NCBI GenBank assembly: GCA_965277105.1
Contig: OZ255710.1
Span: forward strand, 1,302,001-1,366,000
Direction of reading: 5' to 3'
Length of the DNA stretch: 64,000 nt
Source: CAXSBA01 sp965277105
GTDB taxonomy: Bacteria > Spirochaetota > UBA12135 > COTS27 > CAXSBA01
Shown: piece after piece, positions 1 to 8,878 of the stretch
How the letters are laid out: every line of letters begins with the position of its first letter
How positions within the stretch are numbered: position 1 is the stretch's first letter
Notes under the pieces: generated by a model
What the model saw: the letters and a program-made list of their open reading frames with translations, nothing else
Databases searched by the model: none
Told to the model about the DNA's origin: nothing
Made by a program: the position numbers and the translations under genes

Positions 1-781
1 TAAAAACTGCATTGCCCAATTGCCATACCCCTCGTGACTCTTCTTCTCCATAAGTCAACACACCACGAGGTGAAATGGTACCAACAAAAGTACTAATATA
101 ATCAAGTGCTTTTATTGCGTTGAGATTGTTAATGGATATTTTCCCATTATTCTCAACAATTTGTCCGCCTCCATAGCTATTCACCCACTCTAAGGCATCG
201 CAAGTAAGGCCTTCATAAGCATTAGCTTGAAAAACGAAACCTTCCATTTTGCTATTACCCGCTTTCCTTTCTGCGTCCATAATTTTTTTAGCAATTCGAT
301 ATAACTCTTTCCACGTGGTTGGCGGTTTTTCCCCATATTTTTCTAAAAGGTCGGTTCGGTAATAAAGCATAGGGGCATCAGTAAAAAAAGGAAGGGCTAC
401 TAATTTTTTCCCAACAGTTTGAGACTTAATAATAGCGGGGAAATGCTCTTTAGCTTCTGCTCGAGCTACCTTTGATAAATCGGTAAAGTGTTGATGAATC
501 TGCGGCGCCCAAATGACATCCAATGAATAAACATCAATATCTGAGTTTTTAGCGCCTAACCAAATCTTATATTGCCCGAACTGGTCAGTGGTTGAAGCTG
601 GTAGAGTGACGATTTTAGCAGTGTTGCCAGTTTCATCTTCCCAAATATCTAAGTACTCTCGTAAAAGCTCGGAATCTCGTCCTACATTACCAATAGCAAT
701 AGAGATTTCTGCAGCTACTAGACTAACCAATGAACTAAAAGCAAAAAACATCAATGTTTTTAAAATTATTTTTTTTATCAT
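1..781 (-). CDS. ABC transporter sugar-type solute-binding protein (C-terminus cut by window edge)
   Basis: I translated the reverse strand from the ATG at 781. It is open to the window edge, giving about 260 residues that begin MIKKIILKTLMFFAFSSL, a Sec signal peptide probably cut near VAA-EIS. The mature part reads like a family 1 extracellular solute-binding protein of the trehalose/maltose (ThuE/MalE) type: a DSELLREYLDIWEDETG start, DIDVYSLDVIWAPQ, LPFFTDAPMLYYRTDLLEKYG and PPTTWKELYRIAKKI are typical blocks. It should deliver a sugar or polyol to an inner-membrane ABC permease. The rest of the gene, and probably the permease genes, lie upstream of position 1. The substrate cannot be told from sequence. 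It diverges from the amino-acid transporter at 1005. Confidence 0.85.
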   Translation of the reverse strand, partial: MIKKIILKTLMFFAFSSLVSLVAAEISIAIGNVGRDSELLREYLDIWEDETGNTAKIVTLPASTTDQFGQYKIWLGAKNSDIDVYSLDVIWAPQIHQHFTDLSKVARAEAKEHFPAIIKSQTVGKKLVALPFFTDAPMLYYRTDLLEKYGEKPPTTWKELYRIAKKIMDAERKAGNSKMEGFVFQANAYEGLTCDALEWVNSYGGGQIVENNGKISINNLNAIKALDYISTFVGTISPRGVLTYGEEESRGVWQLGNAVF

Positions 782-939
782 AATTGTTATCCTAAATTAA
801 AAATTTATTTAAAATTAATGCTTCAAGCATTAATATAAAAATATTACTATATTTTTTTAAAAAGCAAAGAAAAAAAAATTAAAAAAATTTAGAAAGAATG
901 ATGAACTGGTAGGTAAAAACAATTACTTACTATCTTTTT

Positions 940-1000
940 TTAACTTAGTAAAAAAATAATAATATAATTTAAATTATATAAAATTAAAAATTTTGGAGGT
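940..1000 (+). promoter_or_regulatory. Probable promoter and RBS of the amino-acid ABC operon
   Basis: TTAACT at 940-945 and TATAAT at 963-968 are separated by 17 bases, a near-consensus sigma-70 arrangement. A strong Shine-Dalgarno GGAGGT lies at 995-1000, four bases before the ATG at 1005. The -10 sits inside a perfect 18-base AT palindrome (962-979, ATATAATTTAAATTATAT). The palindrome may be an operator, or chance in such AT-rich DNA. Confidence 0.55.
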
Positions 1001-1004
1001 TTAA

Positions 1005-1787
1005 ATGAAAATTATTAAAAAGTTGACGATGATTGCTTTTTTGTCGTTGGTAACTTTTGCATCGAGTAACACTATTAGAATTGCAGTGGAAGGGGCTTAC
1101 CCTCCTTTTAGCCAAACTGAAAAAGATGGTTCTGTTACTGGTTTTGATATTGATATTGCTAATGCCCTATGCGAGAGTATGAAGGCAGAATGTGAATTAG
1201 TCACTCAAGAATGGGACGGGATGATCCCCGGATTACTAGCGAGAAAATACGATGCAATTGTTGCTTCTATGTCAATAACCGCTGAGCGAAAAAAAAGGGT
1301 TAATTTTACTGACAAGTATTACTCTGACGCTGCTGTTTTTGCTGGAAAAAAAAATCAAGACATTGATATTTCTAAAAGCTTGAGTCGTAACAAAAAAACT
1401 TTAAAAGGCCTTAAAATCGGTGTCCAACAAGGGACCGTATCGGACAATTTTGTTTCTGATAACTTTGAAAAAGTTGCTGAAGTAAGAAGATATGGCAAGC
1501 AAACCGAAGCCAACCTTGACCTAACCGCAGGAAGATTAGACTTAATCATGGCCGATAGCATTACCATTAAAAACTTTTTAGAAAGCGAAGATGGACAAGA
1601 CTATGAAATCAAAGGCCCTGCTTTTGCTAATAAAAAATGGTTTGGTGACGGAATTGGGATTGCTATTAGAAAGCAAGATAAAAAATTGTTAAAAGACTTC
1701 AACCGAGCAATAAAAGCTATTCGCAAAAATGGAGCTTATAAAGAAATCAATGATAGTTATTTTGATTTCGATATTTATGGGAATTAA
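1005..1787 (+). CDS. Polar amino-acid ABC transporter substrate-binding protein
   Basis: 260 residues with a signal peptide (MKIIKKLTMIAFLSLVTFAS) and a complete type-3 periplasmic binding fold (HisJ/ArgT/GlnH family). Recognisable blocks are IRIAVEGAYPPFS, GFDIDIANALCE, WDGMIPGLLARKYDAIVASMSIT, RKKRVNFTDKYY and GVQQGTVSDNF. It captures an amino acid, probably basic or polar, in the periplasm and hands it to the two permeases downstream (1850 and 2518). A strong RBS fixes the ATG. The ligand is not determinable by eye; lysine/arginine/ornithine/histidine is the usual range for this subfamily. Confidence 0.92.
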   Translation: MKIIKKLTMIAFLSLVTFASSNTIRIAVEGAYPPFSQTEKDGSVTGFDIDIANALCESMKAECELVTQEWDGMIPGLLARKYDAIVASMSITAERKKRVNFTDKYYSDAAVFAGKKNQDIDISKSLSRNKKTLKGLKIGVQQGTVSDNFVSDNFEKVAEVRRYGKQTEANLDLTAGRLDLIMADSITIKNFLESEDGQDYEIKGPAFANKKWFGDGIGIAIRKQDKKLLKDFNRAIKAIRKNGAYKEINDSYFDFDIYGN

Positions 1788-1849
1788 TTTTAACGATTAA
1801 TGTAATCTTACAAGTGAGAATAGTTTCTGCTTAGAAGTAACACTAAGAA

Positions 1850-2515
1850 ATGCTAGAGTATTCCTTAGAAGTATTAAAAGGAACTATTCTCACTTTACAA
1901 GTTTTTTTTCTCTCTTTAATCATCTCCGTTTTATTAGGACTAATAACTGCTTTTTTAAAGTTATCCAAAAACAAAATCTTTAAACTCTTCGCCCAAACTT
2001 ACACCATCGTTATCCGTGGAGTCCCGGACTTAGTTCTAATGCTCTTGATTTTTTATGGCGGGCAAATCCTTTTAAACTATTTCACTGATGCTTTAACCTT
2101 AGACTTTATCGAAATTTCTCCTTTCTTAGCTGGGAGTTTTACTATTGGGTTTATTTTTGGCGCGTATATGGCTGAAACTTTTCGCGGGGCGATTCTAGCT
2201 ATTGACGATGGGCAACTAGAAGCCGCTTATGCCTACGGGTTTAGTCACTGGCATGTCTTTTATAAAATTATCATCCCCCAAATGATTTATCACGGGTTAT
2301 CTTCTTTCACGAATAACTGGTTAGTAATGATAAAGTCGATTTCCCTTGTTTCTATTATTGGACTTAAAGACATGGTTTACATTGCTAATAATGCCAGTGC
2401 TACTACTAGGCAGCCTTTTTATTTTTTTTTGCTCGTTTCAATTATTTTTTTAATTTTCACTTCGCTTTCCTTGAAACTACTGAACATGGTTAAAAACCGT
2501 TATCACTTTGAGTAA
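1850..2515 (+). CDS. Amino-acid ABC transporter permease (HisQ-type)
   Basis: 221 residues with about five membrane spans and the typical HisQ/HisM family start LEYSLEVLKGTILTLQVFFLSL. The EAA loop that docks the ATPase is at residues about 120-145 (DDGQLEAAYAYGFSHWHVFYKIIIPQ). It forms the heterodimeric channel with the next gene, which starts two bases after its stop. There are 62 bases between it and the binding-protein gene and no terminator in between, so one transcript is likely. Confidence 0.93.
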   Translation: MLEYSLEVLKGTILTLQVFFLSLIISVLLGLITAFLKLSKNKIFKLFAQTYTIVIRGVPDLVLMLLIFYGGQILLNYFTDALTLDFIEISPFLAGSFTIGFIFGAYMAETFRGAILAIDDGQLEAAYAYGFSHWHVFYKIIIPQMIYHGLSSFTNNWLVMIKSISLVSIIGLKDMVYIANNASATTRQPFYFFLLVSIIFLIFTSLSLKLLNMVKNRYHFE

Positions 2516-2517
2516 AT

Positions 2518-3216
2518 ATGTTATTTGAATTTAGCCTAATTATTGATTTCATCCCGGAGTTTTTTGATGGAGTAATCCTTACCCTCATTTTACTAATCTT
2601 ATCGTTGATTATAGGATTCATCCTAGCGATAGTTTTTGCCCTAGCGAAGAAGTCGCATTACTTTTTGTGGCATTATCCTGCGAGATTTTTTATTTATTTT
2701 TTTAGAGGCACTCCCTTACTCATTCAAATTTATCTCATCTATTATGGCTTCGGGCAGTTTGAATGGATAAAAGAAATTGGTTGGTTGTGGTACCTTTTAG
2801 AAAAACCTTTTTTCTGTGCTTTACTAGCTCTAACGCTTAATAATGGAGCTTATGCAGCTGAGATTATTCATAACGCTCTAATTACTACCAATAAAGGAGA
2901 AATAGAAGCCGCCGAAGCTTATGGGATGAGTTATTCCCAATCTTTAATTCACATCATCATTCCCTCAGCCCTAAGAAGGGCTATTCCTGCTTATACTAAT
3001 GAGGTAATATTTATGCTCCACGCTACTTCCCTTGTGAGTGTCATTACTCTTTTAGACATTACCGGGATCGCTAGGAAGCTTTATTCTCGCTATTACTCTC
3101 CCTTCGAAGCGTTTATAACTGCTGCTTTATTTTATCTACTGCTAAGTGGATTAATCGCTTTCATTGCTAATAGGCTAGAAAAAAAATTTAATCGTCATTT
3201 AAAAACTTCGCAGTAA
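2518..3216 (+). CDS. Amino-acid ABC transporter permease (HisM-type)
   Basis: 232 residues, paralogous in layout to the preceding permease. It starts FIPEFFDGVILTLILLILSLIIGF and carries FFRGTPLLIQIYLIYYG, the conserved RGTPLLxQ motif. The EAA loop is EIEAAEAYGMSYSQSLIHIIIPSALRRAIPAY-like and ends the cytoplasmic face. It pairs with the 1850 gene. The expected third component, a HisP/GlnQ-type ATPase, is not downstream: the next genes are on the opposite strand. Confidence 0.93.
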   Translation: MLFEFSLIIDFIPEFFDGVILTLILLILSLIIGFILAIVFALAKKSHYFLWHYPARFFIYFFRGTPLLIQIYLIYYGFGQFEWIKEIGWLWYLLEKPFFCALLALTLNNGAYAAEIIHNALITTNKGEIEAAEAYGMSYSQSLIHIIIPSALRRAIPAYTNEVIFMLHATSLVSVITLLDITGIARKLYSRYYSPFEAFITAALFYLLLSGLIAFIANRLEKKFNRHLKTSQ

Positions 3217-3219
3217 TCT

Positions 3220-3240
3220 ATAATAATTTTTAATTATTAT
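3220..3240. terminator. Possible bidirectional AT hairpin between convergent operons
   Basis: A perfect inverted repeat, ATAATAATT-TTT-AATTATTAT, lies in the 30 bases between the convergent amino-acid permease and TRAP genes. It has no GC pairs, so stability is low; position is the main argument for a terminator role. Confidence 0.3.
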
Positions 3241-3246
3241 TTTCTT

Positions 3247-4566
3247 CTAACGAATAAAAATTAAACTGATAGCAGGAAATAAAACCAATAAAATAATCCT
3301 GATGAAATCACTAATAAGAAAAGGGATAACGCCTCGATAAGTTTTGGCAAGTGGAGTATTAGTTAGCGAGCGGATAACAAAAAGATTCATTCCTATGGGA
3401 GGGGTAATTAAACCGATTTCTACGACAACTAAAGTAATAATTCCAAACCAAATACCAAACTCTTCGGGAGTTAATCCAAAATCTAATCCAGCTACTAAAG
3501 GATAAAATAAAGGGATGGTAAGTAAAAGCATGGAAAGAGAATCCATAAAACAACCAAGAATGATGTAAAATAGTAAAATAATTAGAAGTATTGTATAAGG
3601 AGAAAAGTTTCCCTCAGTGACCCAATCGGCAATTTCTTGAGGGAAATTAGCAAAAGCTAAAAAAGAATTAAAAACACTCGTCCCTAAAATAATTAAATAA
3701 ATCATAGCGGTAGTAGTAGCAGTATCCAATAAAGCCTTTTTGATTTTTTTAAATGAAAAAGCTTTTCTTTTAAGCCCAATTAAAAAAGTAATAAAAACTC
3801 CAACTCCCGCACCTTCACTAGGAGTAAAAATACCAAAATAAATTCCCCCCACCACTATACCAAATAACCCTAAAACTACCCCATTTTTTAAAAGAGTATT
3901 TATTTTTTTTTTAAAAGATGTTTCTATAAAATGAGTCGTTGGGAAAATAGCTTCGGGAACTAATCGGATATAAATACTCACCACCACAATGTACCCTAAA
4001 ACCGATAATACCCCAGGAATAAAAGCGGCAACAAATAGTTTGGCTAAATTTTGTTCGGTCAATATAGCATAAATGATCAAAACAATTGAAGGGGGAATGA
4101 GAACTCCCAAGGTGCCGCCAGCACTCACACTACCAGTAATAAGCGAAGCAGAATACCCCGCTCGCTTTAAATGTGGAATAACCACTTTCCCCATCGTGGA
4201 AGTAGTGGCTAGAGAAGATCCACAAATAGCCCCAAATCCGGCACAAGCTACAATAGTAGCAATAGCTAAACCACCTTTAAAAGCTCCAAACCATGCTTCT
4301 GTAGCTTCAAATAAAGATTTGGATATCCCACTATAAGAAACAAATTGTCCCATCAATAAAAAAAGCGGAATAACTGATAAAGAATAATTAGAAAAAGTTT
4401 CATAAGGGATAGTTTTTAAGAGTGACAAAATAGGAAGAAAGCTACCGTTTACTAAAAAATTTCCAAAAATTCCTACCGCTAACAAAGCTAGTCCAATAGG
4501 TACCCTAAGGGTAATCAAAAAAATTAATAAAGGAAAAGAACTAAGGGCTAAGATAAAATCAGACAC
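3247..4566 (-). CDS. dctM: TRAP transporter large permease (DctM)
   Basis: 439 residues, the normal DctM length, with about 12 hydrophobic segments. Family blocks include ITLRVPIGLALLAVGIFGN near the N-terminus, GFGAICGSSLATTSTMGKVVIPHLKRAGY, SVSAGGTLGVLIPPSIVLIIYAILTEQ and ITPPIGMNLFVI. It is the sodium-coupled membrane subunit of a tripartite ATP-independent periplasmic transporter. Its start overlaps the end of dctQ by 8 bases, so the two are translationally coupled. Confidence 0.95.
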   Translation of the reverse strand: MSDFILALSSFPLLIFLITLRVPIGLALLAVGIFGNFLVNGSFLPILSLLKTIPYETFSNYSLSVIPLFLLMGQFVSYSGISKSLFEATEAWFGAFKGGLAIATIVACAGFGAICGSSLATTSTMGKVVIPHLKRAGYSASLITGSVSAGGTLGVLIPPSIVLIIYAILTEQNLAKLFVAAFIPGVLSVLGYIVVVSIYIRLVPEAIFPTTHFIETSFKKKINTLLKNGVVLGLFGIVVGGIYFGIFTPSEGAGVGVFITFLIGLKRKAFSFKKIKKALLDTATTTAMIYLIILGTSVFNSFLAFANFPQEIADWVTEGNFSPYTILLIILLFYIILGCFMDSLSMLLLTIPLFYPLVAGLDFGLTPEEFGIWFGIITLVVVEIGLITPPIGMNLFVIRSLTNTPLAKTYRGVIPFLISDFIRIILLVLFPAISLIFIR

Positions 4567-5047
4567 GAAAGGATTTTTCCCAAGAAGTAAAAAACTGATA
4601 CCCGCTAACCATGACTAAGCCTAAAGCTCCAGGCAAAGCTACCGCATACCCCCACCACAAAGGTATTTGCAAAATGAAACTTACTTCTTGGTATTCCTTT
4701 AAATCCTGCATCCCTTTTATCAGCTGAAATAATATTAACAATGAAATAGCAAGCATTAAAGTAGCACTAAAAAAATTCAAAGCTTTCTTAAAAATCTTTG
4801 GTAGATATGCATAAATCACATCAATAGTAACGTGTTTTTTTTTGATCGCGCACCAAGGAAGAAAACTGAACCCACTAAAACCTAAGAGCAGTTTCATTAT
4901 TTCTAAATAACCGGGGATCGGAGTAATCCCCATAAATATGAGATTTCTGCCAGCTATATTAACGATGGTTAATAACACAAGCAAGATAAGAGAAAACCCA
5001 CCACTTAAACAAAGGAATAAACTTATCCGGTAGATTAATTTTCTCAC
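4559..5047 (-). CDS. dctQ: TRAP transporter small permease (DctQ)
   Basis: 162 residues with four membrane spans. The DctQ signature is visible as LLTIVNIAGRNLIFMGITPIPGYLEIMKLL, followed by LPWCAIKKKHVTIDVIYAYLP. It works with DctM at 3247 and the binding protein DctP at 5125. The gene order dctP-dctQ-dctM on one strand is canonical. A 77-base gap separates it from dctP, with no clear terminator. Confidence 0.93.
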   Translation of the reverse strand: MRKLIYRISLFLCLSGGFSLILLVLLTIVNIAGRNLIFMGITPIPGYLEIMKLLLGFSGFSFLPWCAIKKKHVTIDVIYAYLPKIFKKALNFFSATLMLAISLLILFQLIKGMQDLKEYQEVSFILQIPLWWGYAVALPGALGLVMVSGYQFFTSWEKSFRV

Positions 5048-5124
5048 ATTAAGTTTTCTTAGTAAAAGATAGTGAATTTCTGCTTAAAATAAATTGATTT
5101 TATAATTACGTTTTAAGATCTAAA

Positions 5125-6147
5125 TTAACGAGAATACTTTTGAATAAGGGCCCTTGCTTCGCGCACTAAACGCTCCCCGTCAAAACCATTTTTATTCATT
5201 TCATCAATCCAACCTTGAATAACTTTATCAGAAATTTGCTGCCATTTTTTAGTTTCTGTTACACTAAGGGTAATGAAATTGTTCCCTAGCTTTTTGGCAT
5301 AATCAAAGCCTCTCCCATCTTCTTCGGCGACTACTCTTCCAGCCCAAGCTGCTTCTTTTAATCCAGAATTATTATCAATAACCTTTTTAAGCCTTAATGG
5401 CAAACGCTGATAACTTTTTTTATTCATAGCAATGATAAAAGTTGCAGTATAAAGACCGACATCTCCAAAGACCTTAGTATGGTTTTTTACTAACTCACTA
5501 GATTTAATCGCTAGAGTAACATCCCAAGGAAGCAAAGCCCCATCGATAACCCCCCGGGCTAAAAACTCCGGCACCTGAGGAACTGGCATGCCAATAGGAA
5601 CTGCCCCTAATGCGTTTAATAATTTAGTTGTCACTCTAGTAGGCCCTCTAATTTTTTTCCCTTGCAAATCATCTATATTAAAGATAGGATCTTTAGAATG
5701 CATAAACCCCGGACCGTGGGTGTGGACGGTAATTATTTTAAAATCCTGGAATTCATCTTTTAAGTTTTTTTCGTAGTACTCATAAAAAGCCTGCGAAGTG
5801 GCTTCTGGAGTAGTCATCATAAAAGGAAGCTCAAAAGCTTCAGTTTTAGGGAATCTCCCAGGAGTGTACCCTGGCAAAGTCCAGATAAAATCAACCGTGC
5901 CATCTTTTACTTGCCGGATTAAAGACGGAGGCGTCCCTCCTAACTGCATGGAAGGGAATTGCCTAATAACAATCTCACCTTGCGATTCTTTTTCAATTTT
6001 TTCTATCCAAGGGGTAATAAACTTTTCTGGTATTCCTGTAGTAAGAGGGAGAAAATGATGAAATTTAAAATTGTATTGTTTAGCAAAAAAAATACTATGA
6101 AAAAAAACGGTAAAAATGACAAGAAATTTTTTATTTAGTTTTTTCAT
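5125..6147 (-). CDS. dctP: TRAP transporter substrate-binding protein (DctP)
   Basis: About 340 residues with a signal peptide (MKKLNKKFLVIFTVFFHSIFFAK). DctP-family blocks include FHHFLPLTTGIPEKFITPWIEKIEKES, GTVDFIWTLPGYTPGRFPKTE and DLQGKKIRGPTRVT, whose arginine normally grips a substrate carboxylate. I start at the ATG at 6147. An AGGA at 6157-6160 lies nine bases before that ATG but touches the alternative ATG at 6156, which is too close. The substrate is probably an organic or keto acid; its identity cannot be read from sequence. Confidence 0.92.
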   Translation of the reverse strand: MKKLNKKFLVIFTVFFHSIFFAKQYNFKFHHFLPLTTGIPEKFITPWIEKIEKESQGEIVIRQFPSMQLGGTPPSLIRQVKDGTVDFIWTLPGYTPGRFPKTEAFELPFMMTTPEATSQAFYEYYEKNLKDEFQDFKIITVHTHGPGFMHSKDPIFNIDDLQGKKIRGPTRVTTKLLNALGAVPIGMPVPQVPEFLARGVIDGALLPWDVTLAIKSSELVKNHTKVFGDVGLYTATFIIAMNKKSYQRLPLRLKKVIDNNSGLKEAAWAGRVVAEEDGRGFDYAKKLGNNFITLSVTETKKWQQISDKVIQGWIDEMNKNGFDGERLVREARALIQKYSR

Positions 6148-6208
6148 TTTTCTCATTCCTGATTTAACTTTTGTCTTGGGTGAAATTAAAGTAGTGAAAA
6201 AATTTTAT

Positions 6209-7258
6209 TTATAACTTACGATAAAGCAAATCTAAGATTTTTTCATTTTCTTCAAAGTCAATGCATTTATCGGTAATCGAAACGCCATACTGGAGTTTGC
6301 TTTTTTTCTGAGGGAAAGATTGACTCCCTGCGTGGAGATGGCTTTCGAGCATAATGCCAAAAATAGAATCATTATTTTCCATTTTCTGCTTCAAAATGTT
6401 CTTAGCAACCGATGCTTGCTTTTCATGATTTTTCCCCGAATTATCATGGCTACAATCTACCATAATTTTTGCAGGGCAATTATTTTTTTTTAATAATTTT
6501 TCGGTTGCCGAGATAGCAACTTTAGAATAGTTGGGTTTCCCCACCCCACCCCGTAAAACAATATGACTATAAGGGTTGCCTTTAGTTCGAACAATACTCA
6601 CTTTTCCGTTATCATCTACTCCTAGAAAACTATGCGAAGTGCTAGATGACTTTATCGCATGGCAAGCAATATCCAAGTTCCCATTAGTGCCATTTTTAAA
6701 TCCCACTGGCGTAGATAAACCACTTACCATTTCTCGATGAATTTGCGACTCGGTGGTGCGAGCCCCGATCGCTACCCAAACCACTAGTTCAGATAAATAA
6801 GCTGCTGTAATGGGATCTAAAATTTCGGTAGCTGTATATAACCCTTTTTCTGAAAGTTTCACTAATATTTCCCTTGAGATTTTTAAGCCATCTTCAATGT
6901 TAAGGGTATTATTTAAATAAGGATCATTAATTAGTCCTTTCCACCCCGTTATGGTTCTAGGCTTTTCAAAATAAACTCGCATCATAATTAGGAGCTTATC
7001 TTCGTACTTATCTTTTAGCTCTTTTAATCTATCACCAAATTCATAAGCAGCTTTTTCATCATGAATGGAGCAAGGGCCAGTGATAACCACAAAGCGCTTG
7101 TCTTCACCCAGTAAAATATCTTTAAACTCTTTTCTTCCTTGAAGGATAGTTGCCTTTGCTTTTGCTTTTTGAGGGATTTCTTTTCGTATTTTGTTAACGT
7201 TAATAAGCGAAGTGAATTCTTTAATATTGATATTAATGTGTTTTTTACTTTCAGTCAT
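6209..7258 (-). CDS. 3-deoxy-7-phosphoheptulonate (DAHP) synthase, class I AroF/G/H type
   Basis: 349 residues, the usual length for the class I-alpha enzyme that condenses phosphoenolpyruvate and erythrose 4-phosphate, the first step to chorismate. The motifs VITGPCSIHDEKAA, MRVYFEKPRTITGWKGLINDP, GARTTESQIHREMVSG, GFKNGTNG and KIMVDCSHDNSGKN carry the PEP- and metal-binding residues (Cys, His, Glu, Asp). No other shikimate gene is nearby. I saw no leader peptide upstream; feedback by an aromatic amino acid is expected from the family, but the isozyme specificity cannot be told. Confidence 0.95.
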   Translation of the reverse strand: MTESKKHININIKEFTSLINVNKIRKEIPQKAKAKATILQGRKEFKDILLGEDKRFVVITGPCSIHDEKAAYEFGDRLKELKDKYEDKLLIMMRVYFEKPRTITGWKGLINDPYLNNTLNIEDGLKISREILVKLSEKGLYTATEILDPITAAYLSELVVWVAIGARTTESQIHREMVSGLSTPVGFKNGTNGNLDIACHAIKSSSTSHSFLGVDDNGKVSIVRTKGNPYSHIVLRGGVGKPNYSKVAISATEKLLKKNNCPAKIMVDCSHDNSGKNHEKQASVAKNILKQKMENNDSIFGIMLESHLHAGSQSFPQKKSKLQYGVSITDKCIDFEENEKILDLLYRKL

Positions 7259-7363
7259 TTTTTTTTAGTTAAGTAATAAAAATATTCTATATGATAACAT
7301 GAATAAAAAACGCTACCCTATAAAAGAATTAATATAATTTTTTAAAATAAAAATAAAAAACTA

Positions 7364-8854
7364 TTAAAAGATAAACCACTGCCAGTTTTGAGGATTAACC
7401 GCTAAATTCTTTCTCCCTTTTTGATTAGCAAAACCTGGATAACCATTATCATCTAAAGTTGCTTCTAAAAGCAGGCAATCTTTTCCTTGATGCTTTAAAG
7501 AATTTAACTTTGGACTAGCCCCCGTGAACCCATAATAAGACGTAACAATATTCACTTTTACTTTAATGGTTTTCTTTAGCGGGTTATAAAAAAAAAAATT
7601 CACTTCCCTACTGTTATTATTTGAAATGCATTTTTTATCTTTCACCCTCGTGGACTGTTTAACCAAACAGTTATCAACCACCGTAATCGGGCGATTGTTA
7701 AAAATATTTCTAGCTTGACTAATATCAGCCATAAGATAAAAATCAATAGGAGAGTTACTAGTAAAATTAATAATACTTTCTTTCCTAAGCCGGTTAGGAA
7801 CTTTCATCCTACTAGTCTGATAAGAATTTCCACGCAGAGTAAGGGTTTTATTTATCTTGTGTTCCTTGAGTAATCCCTGTTTCACCAGTTCGCTCATTTG
7901 CTGGGGATTAATCCCGCAAGCCAAAGAATAAGCATGACTACTAGTAATCACCACATAGTTCTCTACTTTTAAAGCACTTAACAAACTATTTAAAACCCCA
8001 GTTAAATCTTCACAATCTCCTCCACCTCGTTTAATAGTCTCTAAAGGGGGGATAATTTGATCTTCTCCAGTAATGCCGATGGTGTCGTGAATATAACGAA
8101 AATTTTTAACCACATAACGATATATAGCAAAAACCTGACAGCTACGATCATTAGCATTACAATCTTTCGTAAGCCTTTTAGCTAAGATTTGGAAATAACT
8201 ACTTTTCAAATCGACATTCTCCACATACGGCACAGAAGTGGCAAAGTAGCTATATTTTTGGTGATCTCGAATATTGATATAAAGGCTATTATCCTGACAG
8301 AGATCGACATTTCTAAAAGTAAAAAATGAGTTAAAGCGAGTTAAACGATCGGGATGGTACTCTATGGTTTTTCGACGACTAGGCTCGCAAAATTTACTAG
8401 AATAAATAGCGCAGCCCTTATCGGCTACTCCCAGTAGCTTGCCATTACTATAAATTTTGCCAGTAGCATAAATTTCATAATAAACACTTCGCCCTCCCTC
8501 TCGACCTAGGAAACAAATTTCTGGCTCTTGGGTATTCAAATAAAGGGAATTATTTTTACTTAAACTAACCTCAAAAGTATAAAAATCTTTTTTCGATCTT
8601 TTTTTATCGGGATAAAACCGAAGACTAATTTTACGAGGAGCTTTTTTAGTGACAATGCAACCATTGGTGGTTCTGCCTAAAAGTTTATTTTGCTCATAAA
8701 CCCGTCCATCACTAAAAAAATATTCTCGACTATTTTTTTTAATGGTGAAGCACTGCACAGTTTCTATTTGAGGGTTATAACGAACTGCTGAATAAAGTTC
8801 AAAAGGCCAAGCTAGGGTAAAAAAAAATAAAAACAGCTTAATCAAATGATTCAT
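7364..8854 (-). CDS. Secreted transglutaminase-like protein with duplicated N-terminal domain
   Basis: 496 residues with a signal peptide (residues 1-23). Residues about 35-108 and 114-193 are two copies of one unit: SDGRVYEQNKLLGRTTNGC pairs with ATGKIYSNGKLLGVADKGC, then YPDKKR/YHPDRL, then NNSLYLN/DNSLYIN. Each unit has conserved cysteines. Residues about 215-375 are a transglutaminase-like core with Cys281 in GGGDCEDLTGVLNSLL, His307 in SSHAYSLA and a possible Asp371. The helix before Cys (CQVFAIYRYVVKNFRYIHD) is typical of this fold. It could be a periplasmic amidase, peptidase or crosslinking enzyme; the substrate is unknown. It lies downstream of the ArsC/Spx-like gene with a 24-base gap. 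Confidence 0.7.
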   Translation of the reverse strand: MNHLIKLFLFFFTLAWPFELYSAVRYNPQIETVQCFTIKKNSREYFFSDGRVYEQNKLLGRTTNGCIVTKKAPRKISLRFYPDKKRSKKDFYTFEVSLSKNNSLYLNTQEPEICFLGREGGRSVYYEIYATGKIYSNGKLLGVADKGCAIYSSKFCEPSRRKTIEYHPDRLTRFNSFFTFRNVDLCQDNSLYINIRDHQKYSYFATSVPYVENVDLKSSYFQILAKRLTKDCNANDRSCQVFAIYRYVVKNFRYIHDTIGITGEDQIIPPLETIKRGGGDCEDLTGVLNSLLSALKVENYVVITSSHAYSLACGINPQQMSELVKQGLLKEHKINKTLTLRGNSYQTSRMKVPNRLRKESIINFTSNSPIDFYLMADISQARNIFNNRPITVVDNCLVKQSTRVKDKKCISNNNSREVNFFFYNPLKKTIKVKVNIVTSYYGFTGASPKLNSLKHQGKDCLLLEATLDDNGYPGFANQKGRKNLAVNPQNWQWFIF

Positions 8855-8878
8855 ATTAATATAATTTTAATTATAAAA

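Noticed and set aside
4073..4336. 87-residue forward frame inside dctM
   Set aside because: Shadow of dctM; no RBS and no family resemblance.
7259..7363. Leader peptide or attenuator before DAHP synthase
   Set aside because: No short frame rich in aromatic codons and no GC hairpin with a T-run.
7713..7990. Possible transglutaminase pseudogene
   Set aside because: The frame is intact over 496 codons with Cys281 and His307 present, so it is not broken.
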